38,559 bases of DNA from Micavibrio sp. (GTDB lineage Bacteria; Pseudomonadota; Alphaproteobacteria; Micavibrionales; Micavibrionaceae), in assembly GCA_002708415.1 (NCBI GenBank), contig PANS01000014.1, positions 1 through 38,559 of the forward strand. Reading direction: 5' to 3'. Below, piece by piece: positions 18,616 to 26,891 of the stretch (the first letter of the stretch is position 1; each line of letters starts with the position of its first letter). The position numbers and the translations under genes are program-made. Below the pieces are notes generated by a model, which was given only the letters and a program-made list of their open reading frames with translations, did not search any database and was not told the origin of the DNA.

Positions 18616-19992
18616 ATGACAACAAAAGACAAACCTCTCTTCAATAAAATTCTAATTGCCAATCGCGGCGAGATTGCTTTGCGCATTATACGTGCGTGTC
18701 GCGAAATGGGTATAGGCTCTGTTGCGGTTCATTCAACAGCCGATGCAAACTCTATGGCTGTGCGTATGGCTGATGAATCAGTATGTATTGGCCCGCCACA
18801 AGGAAAAGATAGCTACCTGAACATTCCGGCTATTTTAACCGCAGCCGCCGTTACAGGCGTTGATGCCATCCACCCTGGTTACGGCTTCTTATCTGAAAAT
18901 GCAGAGTTTGCCCGCATGATTGAAGAACACGGCTTTACTTTCATCGGCCCGCGCCCTGAACATATTGACAGTATGGGAGATAAAGTTGTTGCTAAGAAAA
19001 CTGTTATGGCTCTTGGCCTTCCTGTTGTTCCCGGCTCTGATGGCGCCGTTGAGAGCGTTGACGAAGGTTTAAAGATTTGTGAAAATGCTGGCTATCCCGT
19101 GATTATCAAAGCGGCCTCTGGTGGCGGTGGTAAAGGGATGCAAGTGGTCCGTAATGCTGAAGCCTTCCAAGAAGCTTTCACAACAGCACGCCGCGAAGCC
19201 GAAGCAAACTTTGGCGATTCGACGATCTACATCGAAAAATATTTAGAAAAACCACGCCACATCGAAATTCAAGTTTTTGGCGATAAACATGGTAACGCAA
19301 TCCACCTTGGTGAACGCGATTGTTCGATACAGCGTCGTCACCAAAAGCTCGTTGAAGAAGCTCCCTCTCCTTGCCTCACCGAAGAGGAGCGTAACGATAT
19401 AGGATCGTTAGCCGCAGACGTTATACGAAAAATGGGCTATGTTGGCGCAGGAACGATTGAATTTCTCTATGAAGGCGGTGAGTTCTTCTTCATGGAAATG
19501 AACACCCGTATTCAGGTTGAGCACCCTGTAACAGAAATGATTACAGGCATTGACTTAATCGCCGAACAAATCCGTGTTGCCGCAGGTAAAAAACTGCGCC
19601 TGAATAAAGAAAATATTCGTCTGCGTGGCCATGCAATTGAGGTGCGTATTAACGCCGAAGACCCAGATACTTTCATGCCTTCACCAGGCATGATTACACA
19701 GTTCCATGCCCCTGGTGGCCTAGGTGTACGTTTTGATAGTGCTATTTATGCGGGGTACGCTATTCCGCCTTATTATGATTCAATGGTTGGTAAACTGATC
19801 GTTCATGCGCGGAACCGTGAAGAGGCAATTCGTCGCCTGCGCCGCGCTATTGTTGAAACGGTTATTGATGGCATTAAAACCACGTTACCACTTCACGAGT
19901 GGATTTTAGAGCAAGAAGCTTTTAATACAGGTGATTACGATATTCACTGGCTTGAGAAAAAACTCGAAGCTAAAAACAGCGAAGCCAAATAA
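18616..19992 (+). CDS. accC: acetyl-CoA carboxylase, biotin carboxylase subunit
   Basis: ATP-dependent carboxylation of biotin on AccB. 458 residues: N-terminal Rossmann-like domain ([20 protein letters not shown]), ATP-grasp domain with glycine-rich loop [11 protein letters not shown], metal- and substrate-binding [14 protein letters not shown], and the C-terminal lid region. No ribosome binding site of its own is obvious; the ATG lies one base after the GNAT stop, pointing to translational coupling. aat starts close after its end. Confidence 0.97.
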   Translation: MTTKDKPLFNKILIANRGEIALRIIRACREMGIGSVAVHSTADANSMAVRMADESVCIGPPQGKDSYLNIPAILTAAAVTGVDAIHPGYGFLSENAEFARMIEEHGFTFIGPRPEHIDSMGDKVVAKKTVMALGLPVVPGSDGAVESVDEGLKICENAGYPVIIKAASGGGGKGMQVVRNAEAFQEAFTTARREAEANFGDSTIYIEKYLEKPRHIEIQVFGDKHGNAIHLGERDCSIQRRHQKLVEEAPSPCLTEEERNDIGSLAADVIRKMGYVGAGTIEFLYEGGEFFFMEMNTRIQVEHPVTEMITGIDLIAEQIRVAAGKKLRLNKENIRLRGHAIEVRINAEDPDTFMPSPGMITQFHAPGGLGVRFDSAIYAGYAIPPYYDSMVGKLIVHARNREEAIRRLRRAIVETVIDGIKTTLPLHEWILEQEAFNTGDYDIHWLEKKLEAKNSEAK

Positions 19993-20002
19993 GCGGCTGT
20001 CG

Positions 20003-20656
20003 GTGTATAGTAAAGCAACACCAGAAATTATCCTCTATGCCTATCATCAAGGTGTCTTTCCCATGGCGGAAAGTGCCGACGATGTAGAATTTAATTTCTA
20101 CCGCCCAGAAATGCGCGGCATTCTTCCTATCAAAAATCTGCACATTCCCAAAAAGCTATTAAAGACCGTTCAAAATAAAACGTATCACGTTACAATCAAT
20201 CAAGCCTTTACGGAAATCATTGATGGGTGCGCACTCAGTTCAAAGGATCGAGAGAACACTTGGATCAACAAGGAAATTCGCGATGTTTTTATAGAGCTTC
20301 ATGAATTAGGACACGCTCATTCGGTTGAATGTTGGGAAGAAATTGATGGGAAGAAAATTCTAGCCGGTGGCCTTTATGGCCTTGCTATTGGACAAGTATT
20401 TTGCGGTGAAAGCATGGTGTCTTTTTCAAAAAATGCGAGCAAGGTTGCTCTCGTTCATTTATGCGCGCGGCTTTATAGTGGAGGTTTTCAACTCCTCGAT
20501 ACTCAATATATCAACGATCATTTAAAGCAATTTGGTGCTTATGAAACACCACAAGAAAAATATGAAGAACAAATTAAAGATTTAATGAAAAAACCAAGTG
20601 ATTTTATTTTAAATGAAATCAACGAAGATCAAATATTGCAAGAATATTTAAAATAA
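20003..20656 (+). CDS. aat: leucyl/phenylalanyl-tRNA-protein transferase
   Basis: Adds Leu or Phe from tRNA to proteins with N-terminal Lys or Arg, creating N-end-rule degrons that ClpS-ClpA recognise; both partners are encoded in this window. About 217 residues. Landmarks: LYAYHQGVFPMAES, WINKEI and the core GGLYGLAIGQVFCGESMVS. I prefer GTG 20003, 10 bases after accC, since family members begin only a few residues before the TPE(L/I) segment. A longer in-frame ATG at 19931 lies inside accC. Confidence 0.92.
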   Translation: MYSKATPEIILYAYHQGVFPMAESADDVEFNFYRPEMRGILPIKNLHIPKKLLKTVQNKTYHVTINQAFTEIIDGCALSSKDRENTWINKEIRDVFIELHELGHAHSVECWEEIDGKKILAGGLYGLAIGQVFCGESMVSFSKNASKVALVHLCARLYSGGFQLLDTQYINDHLKQFGAYETPQEKYEEQIKDLMKKPSDFILNEINEDQILQEYLK

Positions 20657-20663
20657 AAATAAA

Positions 20664-21218
20664 TCATTCTACCGCTTCTTCTGTTACCTCATTCAAAACA
20701 TCATCAATATTTTTATCACCATCTTCTTGTTTTTCTTCTACAACATCACCTTCAACTGCTTCTAATGCAGCAGGATCAGCCGTTTTTTCTTTAGCCTTAC
20801 TCTCTTTCGCTTCTTTGTTTTCTTTTTCATCAGACAGACAATCCAAAACCCAAACATCATAAACAGGATGGTCCATCGCCGATAAGGCCGGACTGGATGC
20901 AAACATCCAGCCAGAAAAAATCCATTCTGATTTTTCTTTACCAATCGGCACTTCCCATACTTGTAGAAAAGCTGCGCTTTCAGGTTTTTCTAAAGGAGGG
21001 GCTTTACGACAGCTTTGTGTTTTTATAAAAAGAGATCCATACTGGATAGTACTTCCGACTTTTGCTTGAAAAGTTACTGTACGCGCCGTTGATTTATCAA
21101 GTGCCTGCAATTTTACAACAGGTAAATCTTCCATAGCAACAGGTTCAGCATAAGAGCGCCCCGCAACAAATATAATTGCGAGAAAAGTTATTAAAAAAGA
21201 AAAACGAAGAACATTCAT
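20664..21218 (-). CDS. DUF2155 exported protein
   Basis: 184 residues: signal peptide (SYA-EP near residue 24), then the DUF2155 domain with LQALDKSTARTVTF, CRKAPPLEKPESAAFLQVWE and FSGWMFASSPALSAMDHPVYDVWVLDC, the strongly conserved alphaproteobacterial core with two cysteines that may pair. The C-terminal ~55 residues are a Lys/Glu-rich low-complexity tail, an extension beyond the core. Function is unknown. Its start overlaps the mlaD stop by one base (TAATG), and it converges with aat. Confidence 0.9.
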   Translation of the reverse strand: MNVLRFSFLITFLAIIFVAGRSYAEPVAMEDLPVVKLQALDKSTARTVTFQAKVGSTIQYGSLFIKTQSCRKAPPLEKPESAAFLQVWEVPIGKEKSEWIFSGWMFASSPALSAMDHPVYDVWVLDCLSDEKENKEAKESKAKEKTADPAALEAVEGDVVEEKQEDGDKNIDDVLNEVTEEAVE

Positions 21219-21676
21219 TATTTCTTTTCTTCATCGCCTTGCATGCTAAAAATAAATTGTCCTAACAACTGCTCTAAATTCTGCGGCGCTTGTGTGTATT
21301 CAATGTATCCACCTTCTTCAATCATATCTTCAGACGCGCCTGGCTCTAACTGAAGATATAAGCCACCAAGAAGGCTTTCACTTGAAATAAATGCCGCCGT
21401 GTCATCAGGTAGTTGAACACCCGATTCAACATCCATAGTTACAATGGCGAGGAACGTCTTTTTATCAAGTGTAATATCCGAAACATCACCGACAGTAACG
21501 CCACTAATCACAACTTTATCGCCAATATTAAGACCACCAATGCTAGAAAAACGAGCATTAACCTCATACCCATCAGCCCCACCAACATTAGCGGATGAAT
21601 AACTGAATGTTAGGAAAATAGCCGCAACAACAATAACAATAGCGCCCAAAACAGTTTCAATTACACTTTTTTTCAT
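21218..21676 (-). CDS. mlaD: MlaD/MCE-domain phospholipid transport protein
   Basis: 152 residues: one N-terminal membrane helix (about 9-28) and one periplasmic MCE domain (about 38-118) with FSSIGGLNIGDKVVISGVTVG and SLLGGLYLQLEPG. MlaD forms the hexameric substrate-binding part of the MlaFEDB complex that moves phospholipids between inner and outer membranes. mlaE/mlaF are not adjacent here. AAGGAAG precedes ATG 21676; 15 bases after the NDUFA12-family gene. Confidence 0.93.
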   Translation of the reverse strand: MKKSVIETVLGAIVIVVAAIFLTFSYSSANVGGADGYEVNARFSSIGGLNIGDKVVISGVTVGDVSDITLDKKTFLAIVTMDVESGVQLPDDTAAFISSESLLGGLYLQLEPGASEDMIEEGGYIEYTQAPQNLEQLLGQFIFSMQGDEEKK

Positions 21677-21691
21677 AATGCTTCCTTTATC

Positions 21692-22069
21692 TTATTCAGA
21701 TGGTTGCCATGCTTCGTAATGATCCGAATCATTTTTATCATCATTAGAAGGTTTATAAGCTTTATTTGTGCCCGTTAAATTCGGTTGATGCGGTTTTTGC
21801 CATGGACGGCGAAAAGAAAAAGCCGTTTCAGACGGAATAACATCTGTTTGATGATGAAGCCATCCATGCCATTCAGGCGGCACTTTTGACGCTTCTGGCG
21901 CGCCTTTATAAATAACCCAGCGACGCTCATGCTTATAGCCTTTACGCGGTTTTGCACGATAATATTTATTACCAAACTCATCGATGCCAATGCGTTTTGA
22001 TCCGCTAAAAAGCGTCACTGCTGTGATATGTACTGGAGAGTGAACTCCTAAAAAGCTGAATAAGCCCAT
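21692..22069 (-). CDS. NDUFA12-family complex I accessory protein
   Basis: 125 residues of the B17.2/NDUFA12 family, an accessory subunit of NADH:ubiquinone oxidoreductase shared by mitochondria and alphaproteobacteria. Landmarks: GIDEFGNKYY, RRWVIYKG, PPEWHGWLHHQTD and RPWQKPHQPNLTGT. The last ~20 residues are charged and divergent. First gene of the NDUFA12-mlaD-DUF2155 operon; AAGGG precedes its ATG. This gene is one of the clearest signs that the host is an alphaproteobacterium. Confidence 0.93.
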   Translation of the reverse strand: MGLFSFLGVHSPVHITAVTLFSGSKRIGIDEFGNKYYRAKPRKGYKHERRWVIYKGAPEASKVPPEWHGWLHHQTDVIPSETAFSFRRPWQKPHQPNLTGTNKAYKPSNDDKNDSDHYEAWQPSE

Positions 22070-22144
22070 AATTAACCCTTAAATTCTTTTCACACCTATA
22101 GAAATGGCGTAAAAAGAGCCATAAATCAAGAGGAGATAAAAAAT

Positions 22145-22612
22145 ATGAGCACTGTTGAAACCAAATTAAAAGAACTAGGTCACACTCTACCAGAATCGGT
22201 TCCTCCTCTATTCAATTATGTTCCTTATGTTACAGCCGGCAATATGGTTTTTGTGGCTGGACAAGTCCCCATTGGCGGCGAACGGGAATATAAAGGAAAA
22301 GTCGGCACAGATGTCGATATGGAAACAGCACAAAAAGCCGCTGTACAATGTGGTCTTAATATACTCACCCAAATACGCGATGCCGTAGATGGAGATTGGA
22401 GCCGTGTAAAGCGCTGCGTCAAATTAGGTGGATTCGTAAACTGCGGCCCCGATTATACAGACATGTCTCTTGTCATTAATGGCGCATCTGACCTCATGGT
22501 CAATGTCTTGGGTGAAGAAATTGGCAAGCACGCCCGCTTTGCCGTTGGCGCGCCATCGCTTCCAGCGGGCTTTGCTGTTGAAATCGATGCTATTTTTGAA
22601 ATAGAAGCGTAA
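22145..22612 (+). CDS. RidA-family protein (longer YjgF-like subfamily)
   Basis: 155 residues of the trimeric RidA/YjgF fold, of the ~150-residue subfamily marked by KELGHTLPE near the start, FVAGQVPI, the GFVNCGPDYTDMSLVINGASDLM segment and HARFAVGAPSLPAGFAVEIDAIF. The Arg of HARFAVG corresponds to the ligand-binding arginine in RidA proteins, which hydrolyse reactive enamine/imine intermediates. True substrate unknown. Strong AGGAGAT upstream of the ATG. Confidence 0.9.
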   Translation: MSTVETKLKELGHTLPESVPPLFNYVPYVTAGNMVFVAGQVPIGGEREYKGKVGTDVDMETAQKAAVQCGLNILTQIRDAVDGDWSRVKRCVKLGGFVNCGPDYTDMSLVINGASDLMVNVLGEEIGKHARFAVGAPSLPAGFAVEIDAIFEIEA

Positions 22613-22618
22613 TTAAAA

Positions 22619-22984
22619 TTACCGCAATTCACGCGACAAAATCCAAAGTAGCCTTTCTGGATCAATAGGTTTTTTCATCACATTTGAAAAACCGTGTTTT
22701 TGCGCTTGCAGAAAAAGATCTGTTGCATCATGCGCCGTAATCATAATCATCGGTATTTCAACCTTTTGATACTTCATCATCTCGGCAACTTTATACCCAT
22801 TATAAGGCTCCATATATTGATCAATAATCGCAGCATCAGGTTTTTCATCTTTAGCCATAGAAACAGCCGCCTCGCCATCCCCTGATTCGATGACTGCATA
22901 TCCCGCATTTTCTAGCACACCGCGTAATAATGCTCGCGTTGGCTCATTATCATCAACAATAATAATAGTTTTCTTAATCTCCAT
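22619..22984 (-). CDS. stand-alone response-regulator receiver protein
   Basis: 121 residues, one CheY-like receiver domain and no output domain. Acidic pair D11/D12 (IIIVDDNEP), phospho-acceptor D55 (AAIIDQYMEP), T83 (MITAHDA) and K105 (MKKPID) are all in place, so it should be phosphorylated. ATG 22984 fits the family N-terminus; no clear ribosome binding site. No histidine kinase is encoded nearby. Only 23 bases separate its start from the first ATG of the divergent pilin-like frame. Confidence 0.9.
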   Translation of the reverse strand: MEIKKTIIIVDDNEPTRALLRGVLENAGYAVIESGDGEAAVSMAKDEKPDAAIIDQYMEPYNGYKVAEMMKYQKVEIPMIMITAHDATDLFLQAQKHGFSNVMKKPIDPERLLWILSRELR

Positions 22985-23007
22985 GATTTTTATGATAATA
23001 TAAAAAG

Positions 23008-23865
23008 ATGAATACACCCATAGAAAACTACATCTCTTTTTTATTAAAACGAATGTCATTGCGAAAAACTAAAAGAAGCGCGGCAATCCATCTTAAAAAT
23101 AATAAACATAGATTGCTTCGTCACTTCGTTCCTCGCAATGACGTTACGAGCGAAAACGGGAGCGTCATCCTCTGGATTCTTATCGCTGTCGGCCTGATGG
23201 CTGCATTGAGCTATGCCTTTATGGGATCATCACGCAACAGCACAAGCATGATTACAGATGTGCAAGCCGAAGCTTACGCGAATGAAATTATTGCGTATGG
23301 GAATGAATTGAAATCAGCCGTCAAACGTCTTCAACTGCGTGGTTGTAGTGATACAGAAATTAGTTTTGAGAATAATGTTGTATCTGGATACACAAACCCA
23401 AATTCTCCAACCGATAATTCTTGCCATGTTTTTGATATAGCTGGTGGAGGAGTAAATTTGAAAGAATTTGGAAGTAATATTTTTGATACGCAATGGCAAA
23501 CACCGAATCTTAATTATGGAATCCCGTTTTTTATCAGCTTTTATGGAGTTGATGGCATTGGTAAAGATTGCACTAATGAGAGCTGCAGTGAATTAACATT
23601 CATGATTTCAGATCTTAAGTTAAAAGTTTGCCAACATATTAATAAAACTCTTCTGATATCAGAACCTTCAGGCGATGGCATAACTAACTATTGGCCTCAA
23701 TATTTTACGCCTTCAAAATTCACCGGAGGATATATTTATACAAATACTGGGTCGTTATTAGGTAATATTATGACTGGGCTATCAGGAAAAAGTGCCGGCT
23801 GTTTTCTAAACGTTCCAGACAGCAAAATGATCCCTACTTTCTATCAAGTCATCATCGCTCGCTAG
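23008..23865 (+). CDS. pilin-like exported protein 1, leader extended by a repeat element
   Basis: Up to 285 residues. After ENG (49-51) comes a hydrophobic helix, SVILWILIAVGLMAALSYAFM, of the length and placement of a type IV pilin N-terminus, though without the usual Glu5. The rest is a soluble domain with four or more cysteines and a C-terminus ending FYQVIIAR. It is a full-length paralogue of the gene at 28393 (shared AYGNEL segment, GGG, CxxxxN, GCF, and Y-x-V-x-x-A-R at the end). Residues 16-45 are encoded by a palindromic repeat. The start is uncertain: ATG 23008, ATG 23053 or TTG 23113; the last gives a 15-residue leader, close to the paralogue's 13. No ribosome binding site decides. 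Confidence 0.7.
   Translation: MNTPIENYISFLLKRMSLRKTKRSAAIHLKNNKHRLLRHFVPRNDVTSENGSVILWILIAVGLMAALSYAFMGSSRNSTSMITDVQAEAYANEIIAYGNELKSAVKRLQLRGCSDTEISFENNVVSGYTNPNSPTDNSCHVFDIAGGGVNLKEFGSNIFDTQWQTPNLNYGIPFFISFYGVDGIGKDCTNESCSELTFMISDLKLKVCQHINKTLLISEPSGDGITNYWPQYFTPSKFTGGYIYTNTGSLLGNIMTGLSGKSAGCFLNVPDSKMIPTFYQVIIAR
23055..23142. repeat. palindromic repeat element, copy 1 (within predicted CDS)
   Basis: Perfect 10-bp terminal inverted repeat GTCATTGCGA (23055-23064) / TCGCAATGAC (23133-23142), with inner partially paired GGCAATC / GATTGC and a short AT loop. It resembles the widespread intergenic palindromes with GTCATTGCGA ends. It has 30 codons in frame with the pilin-like gene. Confidence 0.85.
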
Positions 23866-23866
23866 C

Positions 23867-26176
23867 TTACTTCACTGTTTCTTTTTTATCTTTTGATTTC
23901 TCTTTCGGTTCTGGCTTTTTATCGGCTTCGATATCAAAGATAAGCGCGCCATCTTTGGCATCAATATTCACGACACCGCCATCAACAAGCTTACCAAAGA
24001 GGAGCTCTTCGGCGAGAGGTTTCTTGATTTTTTCTTGAATAACACGCCCTAATGGACGCGCACCCATTGCTGGATCATAACCCAACTTGGCAAGTAAACT
24101 ACGTGCTTCATCATTCAATAGAATAGAGACATTTTTCTCTGTCAGTTGTGCTTCAAGTTGAGCGATAAATTTATCGACAACCTTAGCAACCGTTTCCTGC
24201 TTCAATGGTTGGAATGGAACAACTGCATCCAAACGGTTTCTGAATTCTGGCGTAAAGGTACGTGCAATGGCTTCATTATCTTCATCAACGCGAACTTCAC
24301 GATTAAATCCAACAGGCGTTTTAGCCATTTCAGCTGCGCCAGCATTGGTCGTCATGATCAAGATCACATTTCTAAAATCAATTGTTTTACCATTGTTATC
24401 TGTCAGCTTCCCGTAATCCATCACTTGTAAAAGTAAATTAAAAATATCAGGGTGCGCTTTTTCAATTTCATCCAGAAGAAGAACACAATGTGGTGTTTGA
24501 TCAATCTTATCCGTCAATAAGCCACCTTGTTCATATCCAACATAACCTGGCGGAGACCCAATAAGACGCGATACAGCATGGCGCTCCATATATTCAGACA
24601 TATCAAAACGTGCCAAATCAACACCAAGTGTTAGTGATAACTGTTTTGCCACTTCCGTCTTACCGACACCTGTTGGCCCAGAGAAAAGATAACAACCAAT
24701 TGGCTTGTCCGTATCACGTAATCCAGCGCGCGCCATTTTAATCGCATCGCACAATGTATCAATCGCAGGATCTTGATCAAAGACGAGCGTTTTAAGATCA
24801 CGTTCCATATTTTTAAGCGATGTTTTATCATCCTTGGTTAAAGCCTTTGTCGGAATACGCGCAATCGCCGCTACAACATCTTCGATCTCTGGCAGATCGA
24901 TAATTTTTTTACGTTGGTCTTCAGGCACAAGCATCTGCGCCGCGCCAACTTCATCGATGATATCAATCGCTTTATCGGGAAGTTTACGATCCCCAATATA
25001 TTTTGCCGATAATTCAACAGCGGCTTTTAACGCTTCATCCGTGTATTTAATTTTGTGATGATCTTGGTAGTACCCTTTAAGGCCTTTTAAAATCTCAATG
25101 GCTTCATCAATTGTTGGCTCAACCACATCAATTTTTTGAAAACGGCGCACAAGAGCGCGATCTTTTTCAAAATGATTACGGTATTCTTTGTAAGTTGTTG
25201 ACCCTACACAACGCAGTGTTCCGTTTGAAAGGCTAGGCTTTAAAAGGTTTGATGCGTCCATGGCACCACCAGAAGTCGCGCCTGCACCAATGATCGTATG
25301 GATTTCATCAATAAAGAGAACAGCATCATCCATTTTTTCCAGTTCTTTAAGAACAGCCTTCAAGCGCTCTTCAAAATCACCACGGTAACGCGTTCCAGCG
25401 AGCAAAGCGCCCATATCCAATGAGTAAATAACTGCGCTAGCGAGTACTTCTGGCACTTCGCCTTCAACAATTTTTTTGGCTAAGCCTTCGGCAATCGCCG
25501 TTTTACCAACACCTGGATCCCCCACATAAAGTGGATTATTTTTCGAACGGCGGCAAAGAATTTGAATAGTCCGATCAACCTCTTTTTCTCGCCCGACCAG
25601 CTTATCAATCTTACCTGAAATAGCTTTTTCATTAAGATTTTTGCAATATGCATCCAGCGCTTCGCGGCCTGTTTTTGTTTCTTGTGATCCTTCATTATCA
25701 TCTGCACCCGTTGGTGGTGGAATTTCACCCTCAACACCGGGCACTTTTGCAATACCGTGCGAAATATAATTCACCGCATCAAAACGTGTCATATTTTGTT
25801 CTTGAAGAAAATATACGGCGTGGCTTTCCCGTTCGGAAAATAACGCAACCAATACATTCGCGCCCGTTACCTCTTCACGGCCAGAACTTTGAACATGAAT
25901 AGCAGCGCGCTGAAGTACACGTTGAAAAGCTGTGGTCGGTTTTGATTCTTCGGGTTCGTCAGTATTTTTTAAATAGCCGAGTTCGTTATCGAGATAGCTT
26001 TCAAGTTTTTCACGGATATCGGGAATCGCAATCCCACAAGAACGCAGTACAGCCATGGCATCTTGATCCTCTGTTAGCGCATGCAAAAGATGTTCTAACG
26101 TCGCATATTCATGCTGACGATCATTAGCGGCAGCAAGCGCACGATGTAATGTGTGTTCTAAATTACGTGATAGCAT
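23867..26176 (-). CDS. clpA: ATP-dependent Clp protease ATP-binding subunit ClpA
   Basis: Hexameric AAA+ unfoldase that feeds substrates to ClpP. 769 residues: N-domain with two Clp repeats (about 1-145), first AAA module with Walker A GDPGVGKT and Walker B VLFIDEIH, second AAA module with GPTGVGKTEVAK and VLLLDEIEKAHPD, and the C-terminal small domain, ending in a Lys/Glu-rich tail (KPEPKEKSKDKKE). No middle coiled-coil, which separates it from ClpB and ClpC. clpS lies three bases upstream. clpP is not in the window. Confidence 0.97.
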   Translation of the reverse strand: MLSRNLEHTLHRALAAANDRQHEYATLEHLLHALTEDQDAMAVLRSCGIAIPDIREKLESYLDNELGYLKNTDEPEESKPTTAFQRVLQRAAIHVQSSGREEVTGANVLVALFSERESHAVYFLQEQNMTRFDAVNYISHGIAKVPGVEGEIPPPTGADDNEGSQETKTGREALDAYCKNLNEKAISGKIDKLVGREKEVDRTIQILCRRSKNNPLYVGDPGVGKTAIAEGLAKKIVEGEVPEVLASAVIYSLDMGALLAGTRYRGDFEERLKAVLKELEKMDDAVLFIDEIHTIIGAGATSGGAMDASNLLKPSLSNGTLRCVGSTTYKEYRNHFEKDRALVRRFQKIDVVEPTIDEAIEILKGLKGYYQDHHKIKYTDEALKAAVELSAKYIGDRKLPDKAIDIIDEVGAAQMLVPEDQRKKIIDLPEIEDVVAAIARIPTKALTKDDKTSLKNMERDLKTLVFDQDPAIDTLCDAIKMARAGLRDTDKPIGCYLFSGPTGVGKTEVAKQLSLTLGVDLARFDMSEYMERHAVSRLIGSPPGYVGYEQGGLLTDKIDQTPHCVLLLDEIEKAHPDIFNLLLQVMDYGKLTDNNGKTIDFRNVILIMTTNAGAAEMAKTPVGFNREVRVDEDNEAIARTFTPEFRNRLDAVVPFQPLKQETVAKVVDKFIAQLEAQLTEKNVSILLNDEARSLLAKLGYDPAMGARPLGRVIQEKIKKPLAEELLFGKLVDGGVVNIDAKDGALIFDIEADKKPEPKEKSKDKKETVK

Positions 26177-26179
26177 TAT

Positions 26180-26539
26180 TTATTCCTTCTCCATCGTGCA
26201 TTGAAGCGGTTGCTCTTGTGAACGCGCGTGATCCATCACTTGCGCGACTTTGGTTTCTGCAACCTCGTATGTGAAAATGCCGCAGATACCTACACCACGG
26301 CGGTGGACGTGCAACATGATATCCGTTGCCTCTTGCTTATTCTTACCGAAAAACCTTTCTAAAATATGAACAACGAACTCCATTGGCGTATAATCATCAT
26401 TTAAAAGAAGCACTTTATACATAGAAGGCTTCTTTGTTTTTGGCTTAGGCTTAAGCAATAGGCCAGTTTGCTGCTCTTCTTCATAATGAGAATCACCCTC
26501 CCCTTCATTTGGATTTAAAGGAGGCTCATCATCGTTCAT
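26180..26539 (-). CDS. clpS: ClpS adaptor
   Basis: Adaptor that delivers N-end-rule substrates to ClpA. The core [27 protein letters not shown] and [25 protein letters not shown] is typical, with the binding-pocket acidic residues in NDDYTPMEF and the family ending LQCTMEKE. 119 residues from ATG 26539, including a ~35-residue acidic N-terminal extension before KTKKPS. ATGs at 26584 and 26602 are in frame too and no Shine-Dalgarno sequence settles the matter. Forms an operon with clpA and acts with Aat encoded at 20003. Confidence 0.93.
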   Translation of the reverse strand: MNDDEPPLNPNEGEGDSHYEEEQQTGLLLKPKPKTKKPSMYKVLLLNDDYTPMEFVVHILERFFGKNKQEATDIMLHVHRRGVGICGIFTYEVAETKVAQVMDHARSQEQPLQCTMEKE

Positions 26540-26891
26540 AATCAAGGTTTTCGAGAATTCGAAGAAAAATTGAAGATCGTTCATATCTATAGTTGTACAC
26601 AATTTCGGGGCAGATTTTAACTCTAAATTGCGATAAAATTTATCGAATATTCCATAATATAAAAATGTGTGAAAAACCCTTTAGAATCTGACCACTAGAC
26701 AGATTTTAAAAATAGAATTACACTTGTTATTAAGAATTGGGTTCACAAAAACGGTATCTATTAAGCGCTTTTAAAGAAAAATTAAGATATAATGGGTAAT
26801 GCTTAAGGCAGAAACTTTGTCTGTCGTAAGTATTCTCTATTTAAAGAAGCCTTATCCACTGCGGTTTTAAGGGGTTTTAGGAGAAGAAGTT
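26540..26891. other. 352-base divergent intergenic region, clpS / D,D-carboxypeptidase
   Basis: AT-rich and without a convincing coding frame. It holds a 15-base palindrome (26631-26645) on the clpS side and a TATAAT hexamer at 26788-26793 on the carboxypeptidase side, without a clear -35 box. If TATAAT is used, the carboxypeptidase mRNA has a leader of about 90 bases. Confidence 0.4.
26631..26645. promoter_or_regulatory. palindrome upstream of clpS
   Basis: CGATAAAATTTATCG has perfect 7-bp arms around one central base, about 90-105 bases before ATG 26539. It could be an operator for clpSA. No known regulator motif is recognised. Confidence 0.3.

Noticed and set aside
19931-20002. aat starting inside accC at ATG 19931
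   Set aside because: The extra 24 residues are basic and unlike the family; GTG 20003 gives the normal N-terminus.
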